A stretch of DNA of 61,141 nucleotides from Verrucomicrobiales bacterium. Its GTDB lineage: Bacteria > Verrucomicrobiota > Verrucomicrobiia > Limisphaerales > CAIMTB01. The DNA lies in NCBI GenBank assembly GCA_016795425.1, contig JAEUHG010000047.1, forward strand, positions 1 to 61,141, written 5' to 3'. The notes below the pieces were generated by a model. It was not told the DNA's origin, ran no database searches, and worked only from the letters and a program-made list of their open reading frames with translations. Positions 9,158 through 19,880 of the stretch are shown here, one piece after another (the stretch's first letter is position 1; each line of letters opens with the position of its first letter). The position numbers and the translations under genes were made by a program.

Positions 9158-10060
9158 ATGCCCGAGGCCGTCACCAGCTTCGGGGCCGCGGTTGTCGACG
9201 ATTCAATCCACGTCTTCGGCGGTCACAAAGGCGAACGCCACCAGTACTATCTTGGCTCGGCATCGGGGGCATTGCATCGACTCCGGATCCATGCCGAAGG
9301 CGACGGCTCGGCTTGGGAAACACTGCCCGAGCATGTTCCCGCTCAAGGTACCGCACTCGTTGCCCACGGTTCCTCGCTCTATCGAGTCGGAGGGATGGCC
9401 GCCCGCAACACCAGGGACGAGAAAAGTGATTTGCATTCGCAGTCCCTGGTGGCGCGCTTCGACCTCCAGTCAGGAGCCTGGTCGGATTTTGTTCCCCTGC
9501 CCGAGCCGCGCTCGAGCCATGATGCCGTCGTGCTGGAGGACACGCTCTATGTCGTAGGCGGATGGACCCTGGCCGGCGTCGCGGGCGGCGCCACCTGGCG
9601 CGATTCACTCTTGAGGATTCGGCTCACCGATTCGGTGCCCCAATGGGAGACCGTGCCGCAGCCATTCCGGCGACGCGCACTGGCCATCGCCGGGTTGAAC
9701 GATCAACTCTACTGCCTCGGCGGCATTGATCACGACGGTGAGACACCGGTGGAGGTCGCCGTCTTCGACACCCGGCGTGGAACCTGGTCGAAGGCACCGG
9801 ACCTGCCCGAGGGACCGATGAACGGGTTCGGAGGCTCTGCGATCGCCCATGATGGACATCTCTTCTTCAGCGGACTCAAAGGCGAACTGCTCCAACTCGA
9901 TCCCGTCCAGGGACGCTGGCGGGCGGTCGAAACTCTGCGCCACGCGAGGTTTTTTCATCGGCTTTTGCCATTGGGTGCGTCGCATGTCGTCGCCCTCGGG
10001 GGCGAGCGCAGTGACGGCAAGCGGCCCGACATGGAGGTACTGAAACCACGCGCTGCCTGA
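9158..10060 (+). CDS. Kelch-repeat beta-propeller protein
   Basis: About 300 residues made almost entirely of kelch blades. Each ends in a turn like DDSIHVFGGHKGE, EDTLYVVGGWTLAG or NDQLYCLGGIDHDGE, with a conserved GG and a downstream tryptophan (for example GAWSDFVPLP, GTWSKAPDLP). About five or six blades are visible, enough for a closed propeller of the NanM / galactose-oxidase-like type. The ATG at 9158 starts directly at the first blade and gives no signal peptide. If the GTG at 8924 were used, a 78-residue low-information extension would be added. The gene stands alone and its ligand cannot be guessed. Confidence 0.75.
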   Translation: MPEAVTSFGAAVVDDSIHVFGGHKGERHQYYLGSASGALHRLRIHAEGDGSAWETLPEHVPAQGTALVAHGSSLYRVGGMAARNTRDEKSDLHSQSLVARFDLQSGAWSDFVPLPEPRSSHDAVVLEDTLYVVGGWTLAGVAGGATWRDSLLRIRLTDSVPQWETVPQPFRRRALAIAGLNDQLYCLGGIDHDGETPVEVAVFDTRRGTWSKAPDLPEGPMNGFGGSAIAHDGHLFFSGLKGELLQLDPVQGRWRAVETLRHARFFHRLLPLGASHVVALGGERSDGKRPDMEVLKPRAA

Positions 10061-10406
10061 CCGCTCGGCCATCGGCATATCCGCACGCGGCGTCGGATGG
10101 ATGCCACGCCTGGAACCATCCCGTATGGCCCGGCTCAGCAAGTCCGGCCTTCACACCGCAGGCTGTCCAAGCCCGCGGGCCCCTGATGGTGAGCGAGGCG
10201 TGGCCCGGCCGTGGGCACGCCAGACGTTGAGACGACGGTCTTTACCACGAAAGAGTTGCCGGCAAAGCCGATCGCCCCGCCCCGGTCAGGGCGACGATCG
10301 GGGCCTCGGAACGGACGAACGCGCCCTCCATCGAACCGACACGGGCGGCATTCATCGGGAAAAACGGCTTTGAACCGGGGTCAGTCCCGTGTTGGATTCA
10401 GGGCCA
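10061..10406. other. Intergenic region with an imperfect hairpin
   Basis: A 346-base gap between two plus-strand genes. CGATCG at 10269-10274 can pair with CGATCG at 10295-10300, and inside it CCC at 10275-10277 with GGG at 10289-10291, leaving a small bulge. There is no T-run after it, so a terminator is only weakly supported. No coding frame here looks real. Confidence 0.35.
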
Positions 10407-11681
10407 ATGGCCGACGTGCGACGCCAGAAGCCCAAGAACGTTCCCAGTCTCGAACCGGACACGGATGATCGTCTTCCCACGATCTACCTCCGCCCAGGGG
10501 AAGCCGACCGTATCCTCGCAGGGCATCCCTGGGTTTACGAAGGGTGCATTCTGCGTACCACCCGACCTCCCGCGGATGGCGAACCGGTCCAGGTCAAGGA
10601 CCACCGCCGGCGCCTGCTCGGTGTTGGCTTCTTCAATTCCAAATCGAAGATCCGAGTCCGCATTCTCAGTCGGGAGCGGGTGGAGTTGGATGAATTCTTT
10701 TTCGAACGCCGACTGCGTGCCGCCTTGGAACATCGGCAACGCTTTCTGCCCGGCGCTTCCTCGTACCGATTGGTCAACGCCGAAGGCGATCTCCTCAGCG
10801 GCCTCATCGTCGACAAATACGAGGACGTGCTCGTTCTTCAGACGTCTTCGCTGGGCCTCGACCAACGCAAGCACCTTATCGTGCGCGTCCTGGAGCGACT
10901 GCTCCGCCCCAGGGCCATTCTCGAACGCAACGACATGGGTTCCCGCAAATTCGAGGGCTTGCCCGAGTCCAGCGGCCTCCTGTCCGGCAACCTGCTCGAA
11001 GCCGAACAATCCGCCCTGCCCGTCGTCATCAACGGCATGCGCTTCGAGGTCAATGTGTCGTCCGGCCACAAAACCGGGCTCTATCTTGACCAACAAGTCA
11101 ACCAGGCGCTTGTCGCCGGACTCGCCAAGGGCGCGAAAGTGCTCGACGCGTTCACGTTCATCGGAGGGTTCGCGCTCCAGGCGGCCAAGGCCGGCGCGTC
11201 GTCCGTGTTGGCCGTGGATCAAAGCGAGGATGCCATCGGGATCGGGAGACGACTCGCCAGCGCCAATGGAGTCGCCTCCACTTGCACGTTCGAAACGGCG
11301 AATGTCTTCGATTGGCTCCGCGCGCGCACGGCGCCGCCATCCGCTCTGAATCCGCCGCCACCGGCCTTTGATCTGGTGATTCTCGATCCGCCCTCCTTCA
11401 CCCGTAATCGGGCCGCCGTTCCGGATGCCTTGCGCGGGTACAAGGAAATCCATTTGCGAGCCCTCAGAATCCTGCGTCCCGGTGGCATCCTGGCCACCTT
11501 CTGCTGCTCGCACCACGTCGACGCCCGGACGTTCGAAACAGCCATCGGCGAGGCCGCCTTCGACGCCCACCGCCCCCTGCGCCGATTGGCGACCTATACC
11601 CAGGGGCCTGATCATCCGATTCTGCCGGCGGTCCCGGAGACCGAGTACCTGAAGGGTTTTGCTTACGAGATTCTTCCCTGA
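10407..11681 (+). CDS. Class I SAM-dependent rRNA methyltransferase (RlmI-like)
   Basis: A 424-residue cytosolic enzyme likely to methylate 23S rRNA cytosine C5, as RlmI does. The N-terminal third resembles a PUA domain (GEADRILAGHPWVYEGCI). A linker with RLVNAEGDLLSGLIVDKY and GLYLDQQVN follows, both typical of the family. The Rossmann domain has VLDAFTFIGGFALQAAKAG as SAM motif I, ILDPPSFTRN as the NPPY-like motif and FCCSHHVD, where a catalytic cysteine is expected. The ATG at 10407 was chosen; a GTG six codons upstream adds nothing. The next gene begins 5 bases after the stop. Confidence 0.85.
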   Translation: MADVRRQKPKNVPSLEPDTDDRLPTIYLRPGEADRILAGHPWVYEGCILRTTRPPADGEPVQVKDHRRRLLGVGFFNSKSKIRVRILSRERVELDEFFFERRLRAALEHRQRFLPGASSYRLVNAEGDLLSGLIVDKYEDVLVLQTSSLGLDQRKHLIVRVLERLLRPRAILERNDMGSRKFEGLPESSGLLSGNLLEAEQSALPVVINGMRFEVNVSSGHKTGLYLDQQVNQALVAGLAKGAKVLDAFTFIGGFALQAAKAGASSVLAVDQSEDAIGIGRRLASANGVASTCTFETANVFDWLRARTAPPSALNPPPPAFDLVILDPPSFTRNRAAVPDALRGYKEIHLRALRILRPGGILATFCCSHHVDARTFETAIGEAAFDAHRPLRRLATYTQGPDHPILPAVPETEYLKGFAYEILP

Positions 11682-11686
11682 TCCCG

Positions 11687-13588
11687 ATGAGCGCCGTGGT
11701 CGCCGAACAACCGACGGGTGCCGAAGCGAGCGAACCGTTGAGCGAGGTTGGCGAGCGAACGGCGTTTTGGCTCCACGCCGTGGCGTGGTTCCTCTTCTAC
11801 CTCACGGTGGTTATCGCCTGGGGCCAGCGGAATTCCTGGCCGTCGGCGCTTCTGCTCTGTGTCTTCTCGCTGCCCATGACAACCCTGGTGGCCTCGACCA
11901 TCTTCAAGGTGCGCGAGTTCACCTTTGCCATCGAACCCGCCCGAAGCCAGCAGGAGCAACTGATCGCTGCCCTCATCCTTGCCGTCGGGCTGGCGAGCGG
12001 CCAGTTGCTGCTCATGGCGCTGGGCCTGTTGTGCCTGGGAATCGCCTGGATGCGCCCGGCCCAGCCCGGGGTCGATTGGGCGGAATGGTTTAAGATCCCT
12101 GTCATCTACCTCACGGCCCTGCCGTTCTGGCTCGATTTCGAAGGCAGCCGCATCGCCCTGGCCGGTTTGTTCGATGATCCCATCGCCAACCCGGTCTTCA
12201 ACCTGCCACTCGCCCTCTCCACGACCCAGGCCCATGTGCTGGGCTACTGTTCGATCATGGGAATGGCCCTCTTCCTTCATGGCCGCGCCTTCTGGATCGC
12301 CCTTCCCGCGTTGCCCCTCTTTCTCATCGGCGTTTGCCTGTTGCCCCGGCTGATCCCTGGTTGGGTCACGCTGCCATCCCTGGCCCGTGCGGCCGCGCCA
12401 TGGCTGCTCGCCTGCCTGCTCCTGGCGCTCATTTCCAGGACCGCAAGACGCCTGGAAGACGCCAGCCGTAGCATCTTCACCGGACAAACGCTCAAGCGCT
12501 GGTTTGAAGGGCGCCGCTACCCGCCGTGGCTGGCGCTCCTGGTAGTCTCCATCATGCAAGCTCTCCCGCTGGAAACCGTCCGCTTTGCGAGCCAGGAACT
12601 GATCGCCATTGCCGGGCTCGCCCTCGTCATGGGACTCCTGCTCGGACTGCGCTCGCGGACGCCACGCGGTCCCATCCATTCCAGGTCCGTCGCCATGGTC
12701 GCAGGAGGCCTGGCCCTGACCCTTCTGGCCGAATTCGCCACCACGGACCAACTGCGCCACATGTCGTTGGCCCTGGCGCTCATAGGACTCCTCTCATGGC
12801 ATTGTTTCTGGCCCCTCCGCATCTTCGCGGTGTCGAGCTTGGCCTGCACGCTCCTGCTGGTAGCCCCTGAAAGAAGCGCCACAGGTCCGCTGGGACCGGA
12901 TGCCATCCTCGCCATCCGGACGATCGGCGCGTTCGGCCTGCTGATCACCCTCGCGTGGATGATCCAGCGTCCATTGCCCCTCCCGGGTTCACATGGCTAC
13001 GCCGACCATGGATGGATCCCACCCAAGCGGTTTGCGTTGATCCTGCTGACCCTCATGATGCTGTTTCAAACGGCGGCGGCGTTCTGGCCGGACCACGAAA
13101 TGGGACTGCCCGACCAACCCTCCGTCTCCCAGGCTGACAACGAGCCGGCCGATTTGTTGACCAGCGGCCAAACGGGGTGGTTGCGGGTTCCGAGCCCCAA
13201 GGGGCCCGTCCAAATCACCATCGCTTTTCCGCGAAAGAATCCCTATCTGCTCGAGTCCCCGGAGCGAACCCTCCAGCGCCACGGATGGACGGTCCTCGAG
13301 CGCGTGCGCGCGGCACACCCGCAAGGAGAAGCGACCGTGCTCAAGCTGGAACGCGACGGAGCTCGTGCCACCGCCATGTGGTGGTTCGAATTGGGCGATC
13401 GCGCCTTTGCCAATCACCTCTACGCCCGGCGCGTCCTCTGGAGTGGCTGGCACCTCGCCGATCGCCGGCTCAGGCTCATCCGCCTCGAATCGACCGCCAT
13501 CCACGAATCCTCCGAACTGATCGCCATCGCCCAACGCGAAGGCTGGTTCAGAAACTCTCAGGGTAAAGGGTCGACCCGCATCCGCTGA
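11687..13588 (+). CDS. Polytopic membrane protein with soluble C-terminal domain
   Basis: A 633-residue protein I cannot place in a named family. About a dozen hydrophobic segments cover residues 25-475. A soluble tail of about 150 residues follows, including GPVQITIAFPRKNPYLLESP and a pattern FELGDRAFANHLYARRVLWSG. The overall plan, a multi-pass membrane core followed by a short periplasmic tail, recalls exosortase proteins with a fused EpsI-type domain. The tail is faintly EpsI-like, but I do not see the exosortase Cys...Arg...His active-site set, so I do not call it one. It starts 5 bases after the methyltransferase and ends 42 bases before convergent rnd. Confidence 0.55.
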   Translation: MSAVVAEQPTGAEASEPLSEVGERTAFWLHAVAWFLFYLTVVIAWGQRNSWPSALLLCVFSLPMTTLVASTIFKVREFTFAIEPARSQQEQLIAALILAVGLASGQLLLMALGLLCLGIAWMRPAQPGVDWAEWFKIPVIYLTALPFWLDFEGSRIALAGLFDDPIANPVFNLPLALSTTQAHVLGYCSIMGMALFLHGRAFWIALPALPLFLIGVCLLPRLIPGWVTLPSLARAAAPWLLACLLLALISRTARRLEDASRSIFTGQTLKRWFEGRRYPPWLALLVVSIMQALPLETVRFASQELIAIAGLALVMGLLLGLRSRTPRGPIHSRSVAMVAGGLALTLLAEFATTDQLRHMSLALALIGLLSWHCFWPLRIFAVSSLACTLLLVAPERSATGPLGPDAILAIRTIGAFGLLITLAWMIQRPLPLPGSHGYADHGWIPPKRFALILLTLMMLFQTAAAFWPDHEMGLPDQPSVSQADNEPADLLTSGQTGWLRVPSPKGPVQITIAFPRKNPYLLESPERTLQRHGWTVLERVRAAHPQGEATVLKLERDGARATAMWWFELGDRAFANHLYARRVLWSGWHLADRRLRLIRLESTAIHESSELIAIAQREGWFRNSQGKGSTRIR

Positions 13589-13630
13589 AGTCCGCCGCCG
13601 GCGAAGTGGTTCGGTCCCGGCCTTGGGCGT

Positions 13631-14692
13631 TCAGGCAACCTCCAGGGCCGCCGCTTGCCAACGCATCAGGGAGGTGCGCGTCCAATCCCCGTTGGCAGCC
13701 AACTCCAAAAGCTGTCCCCGGCTCGCCAGGAAGGAGGGATCGAGATTCAAGTCCGCCGCCCGCCGGTCGCGGCGCTCCCGGAGCTGCGTGGCCCGGCGGC
13801 CAACCGACAACGGCAATCGCTTGTGTTCCGTACGCAGTCTCTCCGGAAGATGCGACGGCGGCAGCGCCAGCGCTTCCTCAATGGCTTTCACCAAACCCTG
13901 TCGACGTCGTGGCGTGAGATGTCGAGGCAGTTGGTGGGGAATCGCCCCCCAACGCGCGGCCGCCGCGGCCAATTCCACCAGCGTCTCGTGATTCAAGACG
14001 TGGAAGGTCGGGCGATTGGCCCGGATCGCCTCCTGTTCCCGCCATTGCCAGATTGATCTCAGAACCCCGAGAGCCAATCGGTCCAAAGTATGACTCCCCC
14101 GAATTCGCCACACCAAATCGGGGTCCGTTCGCGCGGGCCGGGTGGCCTCCGACACGATTCGGGTGCACACCTCACGGTGCCATTCCAGACGGCCGAGTTG
14201 GACCAACTCGGCCGTGAGCTTCTCTTCCAGGGGCTTCAAGTACCGCGCATCCGCCTCCGCATAGGCCGTCATGCGCGGGGTCAGCGGGCGTTGTCCCCAG
14301 TTGGCTTTCTGCGGCCCCTTTTCCAGCGTCAACCCAAGAAACTTGTGGACCAGGTCCGTCAGCCCAAAACGCCGGCACCCCACCAAACGAGCGGCACTCA
14401 TGGTGTCGAAAATCGAGGCTGGCACGAACTGCCAGGTGCGGTACATCAGCCGCAAATCGTAATCGCCTCCATGCAGGATCAGTTGGTGCCGGGCCAACAG
14501 CTGCAATAACGGCTGCAGGTCCAACCCCGCCAGGGGGTCCACTAACAGTTCCCCTCCCGGATGACTCAACTGAAGAAGACACAGTTTCTCCGGATAGGCA
14601 TGCAAGCTATCCGCCTCGGTGTCCATGGCCAGCCAGGAAGCGTGCTCCAGTTCGGAAAGCGCCTCGGCCAACCGTTCAGGGGAGTCGATCAC
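13631..14692 (-). CDS. rnd: Ribonuclease D
   Basis: A 353-residue DEDD-family 3'-5' exoribonuclease acting in tRNA 3'-end maturation and RNA turnover. Exonuclease motifs are clear: Exo I MDTEADSLHAY (Asp and Glu, near residues 21-31), Exo II LILHGGDYDLRLM and Exo III YAEADARYL with the Tyr-x3-Asp arrangement. An HRDC-like nucleic-acid-binding domain follows from about residue 205 (LALGVLRSIWQWREQEAIRANRP). The start is a GTG at 14692, and no ATG lies before Exo I. It is divergent from the acyl-CoA ligase gene, 50 bases away. Confidence 0.92.
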   Translation of the reverse strand: MIDSPERLAEALSELEHASWLAMDTEADSLHAYPEKLCLLQLSHPGGELLVDPLAGLDLQPLLQLLARHQLILHGGDYDLRLMYRTWQFVPASIFDTMSAARLVGCRRFGLTDLVHKFLGLTLEKGPQKANWGQRPLTPRMTAYAEADARYLKPLEEKLTAELVQLGRLEWHREVCTRIVSEATRPARTDPDLVWRIRGSHTLDRLALGVLRSIWQWREQEAIRANRPTFHVLNHETLVELAAAAARWGAIPHQLPRHLTPRRRQGLVKAIEEALALPPSHLPERLRTEHKRLPLSVGRRATQLRERRDRRAADLNLDPSFLASRGQLLELAANGDWTRTSLMRWQAAALEVA

Positions 14693-14742
14693 GGCCCAAT
14701 TAAGCGCCCTTCGGGCTCCGTGGACAACCCTGCCCTCGCGCC

Positions 14743-16320
14743 ATGGAAAATCCGAACTTTCCAGGGATTCCGGCCAGCGAACCCTTGACGTTCGACTTCC
14801 CCCCCTTCATGAAGCCAGCCGACTCTTGCATGAATCTCGCCGACTGCCTCCTCTCGTCCGCCAAGTCGCACCCGGACAAGATCGCCATCTACTACGGCGA
14901 GACGCGTATCCCCTACCGTTCCCTACTTGAACAGTCACTCGCCGTCGCCGCGTGGTTGAAGTCGACGCTCGGTGTTCGCCCCGGTGATCGGGTCGGGCTA
15001 TGGCTCCGCAACCGTCCGGAATTTGTTCCGGCATTGTTCGGCGCTCTCCACGCCGGCGCGATCGTCGTTCCGATCAATAGTTTCCTCAAACCGGACGAAC
15101 TGTCGTACCTGGTCGAGGATGCCGGCCTCACGGTGATCCTGACCGATGACGGGATGCTGGGGGACTTGCGGTTGGCACTGGCAAACAAGGACCACGTGCG
15201 GTTGGGATCCGTCGACATCCTCCCCACTCTTCCGCCGCCGGCTCCCGGCAACGCGTCGTCTTCCCGGAGAACCGCGGACGACCTGGCGATGCTGATTTAT
15301 ACGTCGGGGACCACCGGCCGACCCAAAGGTGCCATGCTGACTCATGGAAACCTGCTCCATAACGTCGAGAGCTGCCGGAAGATCCTCGAAGTGGTGGAGG
15401 TTGACCGGTTTGTCCTCCTCCTACCCATGTTCCACAGCTTCATGCTGACGGTCTGCATCCTTCTCCCCGTCGCCACCGCAGGTTCCATCGTCCTGATCAA
15501 ATCCCTCCACCCTGCCAAAGCCCTGCTTGCCGAGTTGATCGGGAACGGAGGCTCCGTCCTGCCCGCCATGGCTCAGGTCTTCCGAGCGCTCGCCGCCACT
15601 CCGAAGGAAGTGTCCCTACCCCTCCGCCTTTGCATCAGCGGAGCCGGTCCGCTGCCCGCCTCGATCCTGGCCACCTTTAACGCCCGGTTCCCGGACATTC
15701 CATTGATCGAAGGTTACGGCCTGAGCGAGGCTAGCCCCGTGGTCTCGGTCAATCCCATCCATGGCCCCTGGATTGCCGGCACCATCGGCGTCCCCATTCC
15801 CAACGTCGAACTCGCGGTCATGGACGATACCGGCAATGCGTTGCCCGATCTCGTCGACGGTGAACTCTGCGTCCGTGGCGGCAATGTCATGCAAGGCTAC
15901 TGGAACGCCCCGGAGAAAACCTCGGAAGCCCTCCGCGATGGCTGGCTCCTCACCGGCGACGTCGGCCATCGCCGAGCCGATGGCTACTTCGTCATCACCG
16001 ATCGCAAGAAAGATATGCTCAAGCCCAATGGGATGAATGTCTATCCGCGCGAAATCGAGGAGGTCATCTACCAGTTTCCCGGCATCCGCGAAGCCGCCGT
16101 CGTCGGCGAACCGGACGAGCGCCGAGGCGAACGTCCGATAGCGTTTGTCTCCATGGACGAGTCCGCCACCTACGACGAACGGGCACTCATCGAATTCCTG
16201 CGCGAGCGCCTCGCCGATTACAAACTTCCCCGACGCGCCATCCAACTCCCTGCGCTCCCCCGCAACGCCACCGGTAAGATCCTTAAAATCCGTCTGCGCG
16301 AAATCCTTCGGGAAGGATAG
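14743..16320 (+). CDS. Long-chain acyl-CoA ligase (AMP-binding enzyme)
   Basis: A 525-residue adenylate-forming enzyme that activates a carboxylic acid, probably a fatty acid, with ATP and joins it to CoA. Diagnostic motifs are the P-loop-like YTSGTTGRPKG (residues 186-196), EGYGLSEASPVVS, the GWLLTGDVGHRRADGYF block with the ATP-binding Asp, the hinge ITDRKKDMLKPNGMNVYP, and a C-terminal NATGKILKIRLRE holding the catalytic Lys. Methionines at 14809 and 14830 are alternative starts; many relatives begin near the latter. No other beta-oxidation gene is nearby. Confidence 0.9.
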   Translation: MENPNFPGIPASEPLTFDFPPFMKPADSCMNLADCLLSSAKSHPDKIAIYYGETRIPYRSLLEQSLAVAAWLKSTLGVRPGDRVGLWLRNRPEFVPALFGALHAGAIVVPINSFLKPDELSYLVEDAGLTVILTDDGMLGDLRLALANKDHVRLGSVDILPTLPPPAPGNASSSRRTADDLAMLIYTSGTTGRPKGAMLTHGNLLHNVESCRKILEVVEVDRFVLLLPMFHSFMLTVCILLPVATAGSIVLIKSLHPAKALLAELIGNGGSVLPAMAQVFRALAATPKEVSLPLRLCISGAGPLPASILATFNARFPDIPLIEGYGLSEASPVVSVNPIHGPWIAGTIGVPIPNVELAVMDDTGNALPDLVDGELCVRGGNVMQGYWNAPEKTSEALRDGWLLTGDVGHRRADGYFVITDRKKDMLKPNGMNVYPREIEEVIYQFPGIREAAVVGEPDERRGERPIAFVSMDESATYDERALIEFLRERLADYKLPRRAIQLPALPRNATGKILKIRLREILREG

Positions 16321-16385
16321 GATGCTGCCCGATAAACGATGGTATCCTGCCGCTTCCCACCACCGTCTCAATCCTACATCGAATC

Positions 16386-17666
16386 ATGACCCTCACGTTC
16401 CCTGCAAAAACCCATCCTCACCCCAAGTCTCGGCTCCGCAACCCAGCCTTCCTCGCCGGCACTCTCCTCCTCCTGGCGGCTGGTGCCCACGGCGCCGATT
16501 GGCCCGAATGGCGCGGCCCCAAACGCAACGATCACTCGCCGGATAGTGGCTTGCTCAAGACCTGGCCCGCCCAGGGTCCGAAACGTCTGTGGCTCAACGA
16601 AGATGTCGGTCTCGGCTACTCCGGCTATTCCATTGTAGGCGACCGCCTTTTCACCATGGGACTCCGCGGCGAACAGGAATTCCTCATCGCCCTGGACGCA
16701 AAAACCGGAAAATCGCTCTGGGAAACCCCGGCCGGTGCCAAGTATCCCAATAATTGGGGCGATGGCCCCCGCGCCACCCCGACGGTGGACGGTGCGTTCG
16801 TCTTTGCTATGGGCGGCCAGGGCTCCCTGGTTTGCGCCCAAGTCGCCGATGGCAAGAAAGTCTGGGAGAAATCCATGACCGGGGACCTCGGAGGCAAGCT
16901 GCAGAATTGGGGCTATACCGAAAGCGTGCTCGTTACCGGCGACCTGGTGATCTGCACGCCGGGTGGAAGCCAAGGCACCCTGGCGGCGCTGAAGAAATCG
17001 ACCGGCGACGTCGTCTGGCGCACTACCGATCTCACCGATGCCGCCCAATACTCCTCGCCCATTCTCGCCCAGCACGCCGGCAAACCGCAGATCATCCAGT
17101 TGGTGGAGAAGCGCTTCTTTGGCGTCGACCCCGCCAACGGCAAAGTTTTGTGGAAACAGGACTTTCCCGGACGCGTGGCCGTGATCCCGACCCCGATCTA
17201 CCATGACGGTCATGTGTACGTCTCGGCGGGGTACGGTACCGGCTGTGCCCTGATCAAGCTGGGCGCCGACCAATCGGTCACCGAGGTCTATGCCAACAAG
17301 GTCATGAAGAACCACCATGGCGGGGTCATCCTGGTTGGCGACCATCTCTATGGACACTCCGATCCGACCGCGTGGGTCTGCCAGGATTTCAAGACCGGCG
17401 CGGAAGTCTGGGCCGATAAATCCCTCGGCAAAGGCGCCATCCATTACGCCGATGGGATGCTCTATTGCATCGACGAAAAAACCGGCGACGTCGCGCTCGT
17501 CGAAGCCAGTCCCGCCGGCTGGAAGGAAAAGGGCCGGTTCAAGCTCGAGCCACAGACCACCAAACGTGCCCGGGAGGGCAGGATCTGGACCCACCCCGTG
17601 GTCGTTAACGGCCGACTCTACCTGCGCGATCAGGAACTCCTGTTCTGCTACGACGTGAAGGGCTGA
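16386..17666 (+). CDS. Secreted PQQ-like beta-propeller protein
   Basis: A 426-residue protein with an N-terminal signal peptide (hydrophobic FLAGTLLLLAAGAHGA, cleavage near residue 37). The mature start DWPEWRGPKRNDHS is very common among Planctomycete and Verrucomicrobial PQQ-repeat proteins. Propeller blades follow with the usual LDAKTGKSLWETP, LKKSTGDVVWRT and VDPANGKVLWKQ turns. These proteins resemble BamB and quinoprotein dehydrogenase propellers but usually lack enzyme residues, so a scaffolding or binding role is as likely as dehydrogenation. It stands alone and runs toward groEL, with a strong hairpin between them. Confidence 0.82.
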   Translation: MTLTFPAKTHPHPKSRLRNPAFLAGTLLLLAAGAHGADWPEWRGPKRNDHSPDSGLLKTWPAQGPKRLWLNEDVGLGYSGYSIVGDRLFTMGLRGEQEFLIALDAKTGKSLWETPAGAKYPNNWGDGPRATPTVDGAFVFAMGGQGSLVCAQVADGKKVWEKSMTGDLGGKLQNWGYTESVLVTGDLVICTPGGSQGTLAALKKSTGDVVWRTTDLTDAAQYSSPILAQHAGKPQIIQLVEKRFFGVDPANGKVLWKQDFPGRVAVIPTPIYHDGHVYVSAGYGTGCALIKLGADQSVTEVYANKVMKNHHGGVILVGDHLYGHSDPTAWVCQDFKTGAEVWADKSLGKGAIHYADGMLYCIDEKTGDVALVEASPAGWKEKGRFKLEPQTTKRAREGRIWTHPVVVNGRLYLRDQELLFCYDVKG

Positions 17667-17699
17667 CCAGGCGCCGCCCTCTCAAGAACGGAACAAAGA

Positions 17700-17724
17700 A
17701 GGGGCCGGCTGAAAGCCGGCCCCT
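17700..17724 (-). terminator. Intrinsic terminator after groEL
   Basis: A perfect stem: GGGGCCGGCT at 17701-17710 pairs with AGCCGGCCCC at 17714-17723 across a GAA loop, plus a flanking A-T pair. Read on the minus strand it is followed by TTCTTTGTT, a reasonable U-rich tail, 37 bases past the groEL stop. It may also act on the converging PQQ gene, but the tail on that side is poor. Confidence 0.8.
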
Positions 17725-17761
17725 GGTGCATTCAGGACTTTCTTGGTTCCTCTCCGGCCCC

Positions 17762-19399
<1,638 letters not shown>

Positions 19400-19445
19400 A
19401 GTCTGTTTCTAGTCGGTTGATATCGTGTGATGGGTTGGAAAGGAC

Positions 19446-19739
19446 TTATTCCAAGACCGCCAGGATGTCGTCGGCGCCGAGAATCTTGTACTCCTTGCCG
19501 TCGACCTTGATCTCGGTGCCGCCGTACTTGCTGATCAGCACCCGGTCATTGACCTTCACCTCGAAGGGAACCTTCTTGCCGTTGTCGTCCGTCTTGCCGG
19601 TCCCAAGAGCCCGCACCACGCCCTCCATCGGCTTCTCCTTGGCCGAGTCAGGGATGATGATGCCACCCTTCTTCACTTCCTTCTCCTCCACCGGCTCCAC
19701 GAGAACCCGGTCGCCCAGAGGTTTAACGTTCAGTGCCAT
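19446..19739 (-). CDS. groS: 10 kDa co-chaperonin GroES
   Basis: A 97-residue co-chaperonin cap for GroEL. The sequence has the expected [16 protein letters not shown] start (here [13 protein letters not shown]), the mobile loop region [15 protein letters not shown] and the ending [13 protein letters not shown]. The ATG at 19739 matches family length; the open frame upstream to 19859 lies in the gap after dnaK and is not GroES-like. The 141-base gap to dnaK is long enough for its own promoter, but no clear boxes are visible. Confidence 0.97.
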   Translation of the reverse strand: MALNVKPLGDRVLVEPVEEKEVKKGGIIIPDSAKEKPMEGVVRALGTGKTDDNGKKVPFEVKVNDRVLISKYGGTEIKVDGKEYKILGADDILAVLE

Positions 19740-19880
19740 AGCTTCGCTTCGTTCGTTGGTTTGACTTGACTGGTTTTGGTTCTCAATCACCGCGCGCCCG
19801 CACTCGCGAACGACGGCTCGTTGAAATCGACGCCCCGGTGACGCAGCCGACGGCCGCACAACCCAAGGGCTCGGCCTTCT

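Noticed and set aside
11687..13588. Calling this protein an exosortase
   Set aside because: The membrane layout is suggestive, but the Cys, Arg and His active-site motifs are not seen.
14699..14704. CTTAAT hexamer between rnd and the acyl-CoA ligase as another OmpR-type box
   Set aside because: Only a single half-site; the hexamers 11 bases on either side do not match.
19740..19880. CIRCE operator before groES
   Set aside because: A GCACTC occurs near 19800, but no matching GAGTGC lies at the required 9-base spacing.
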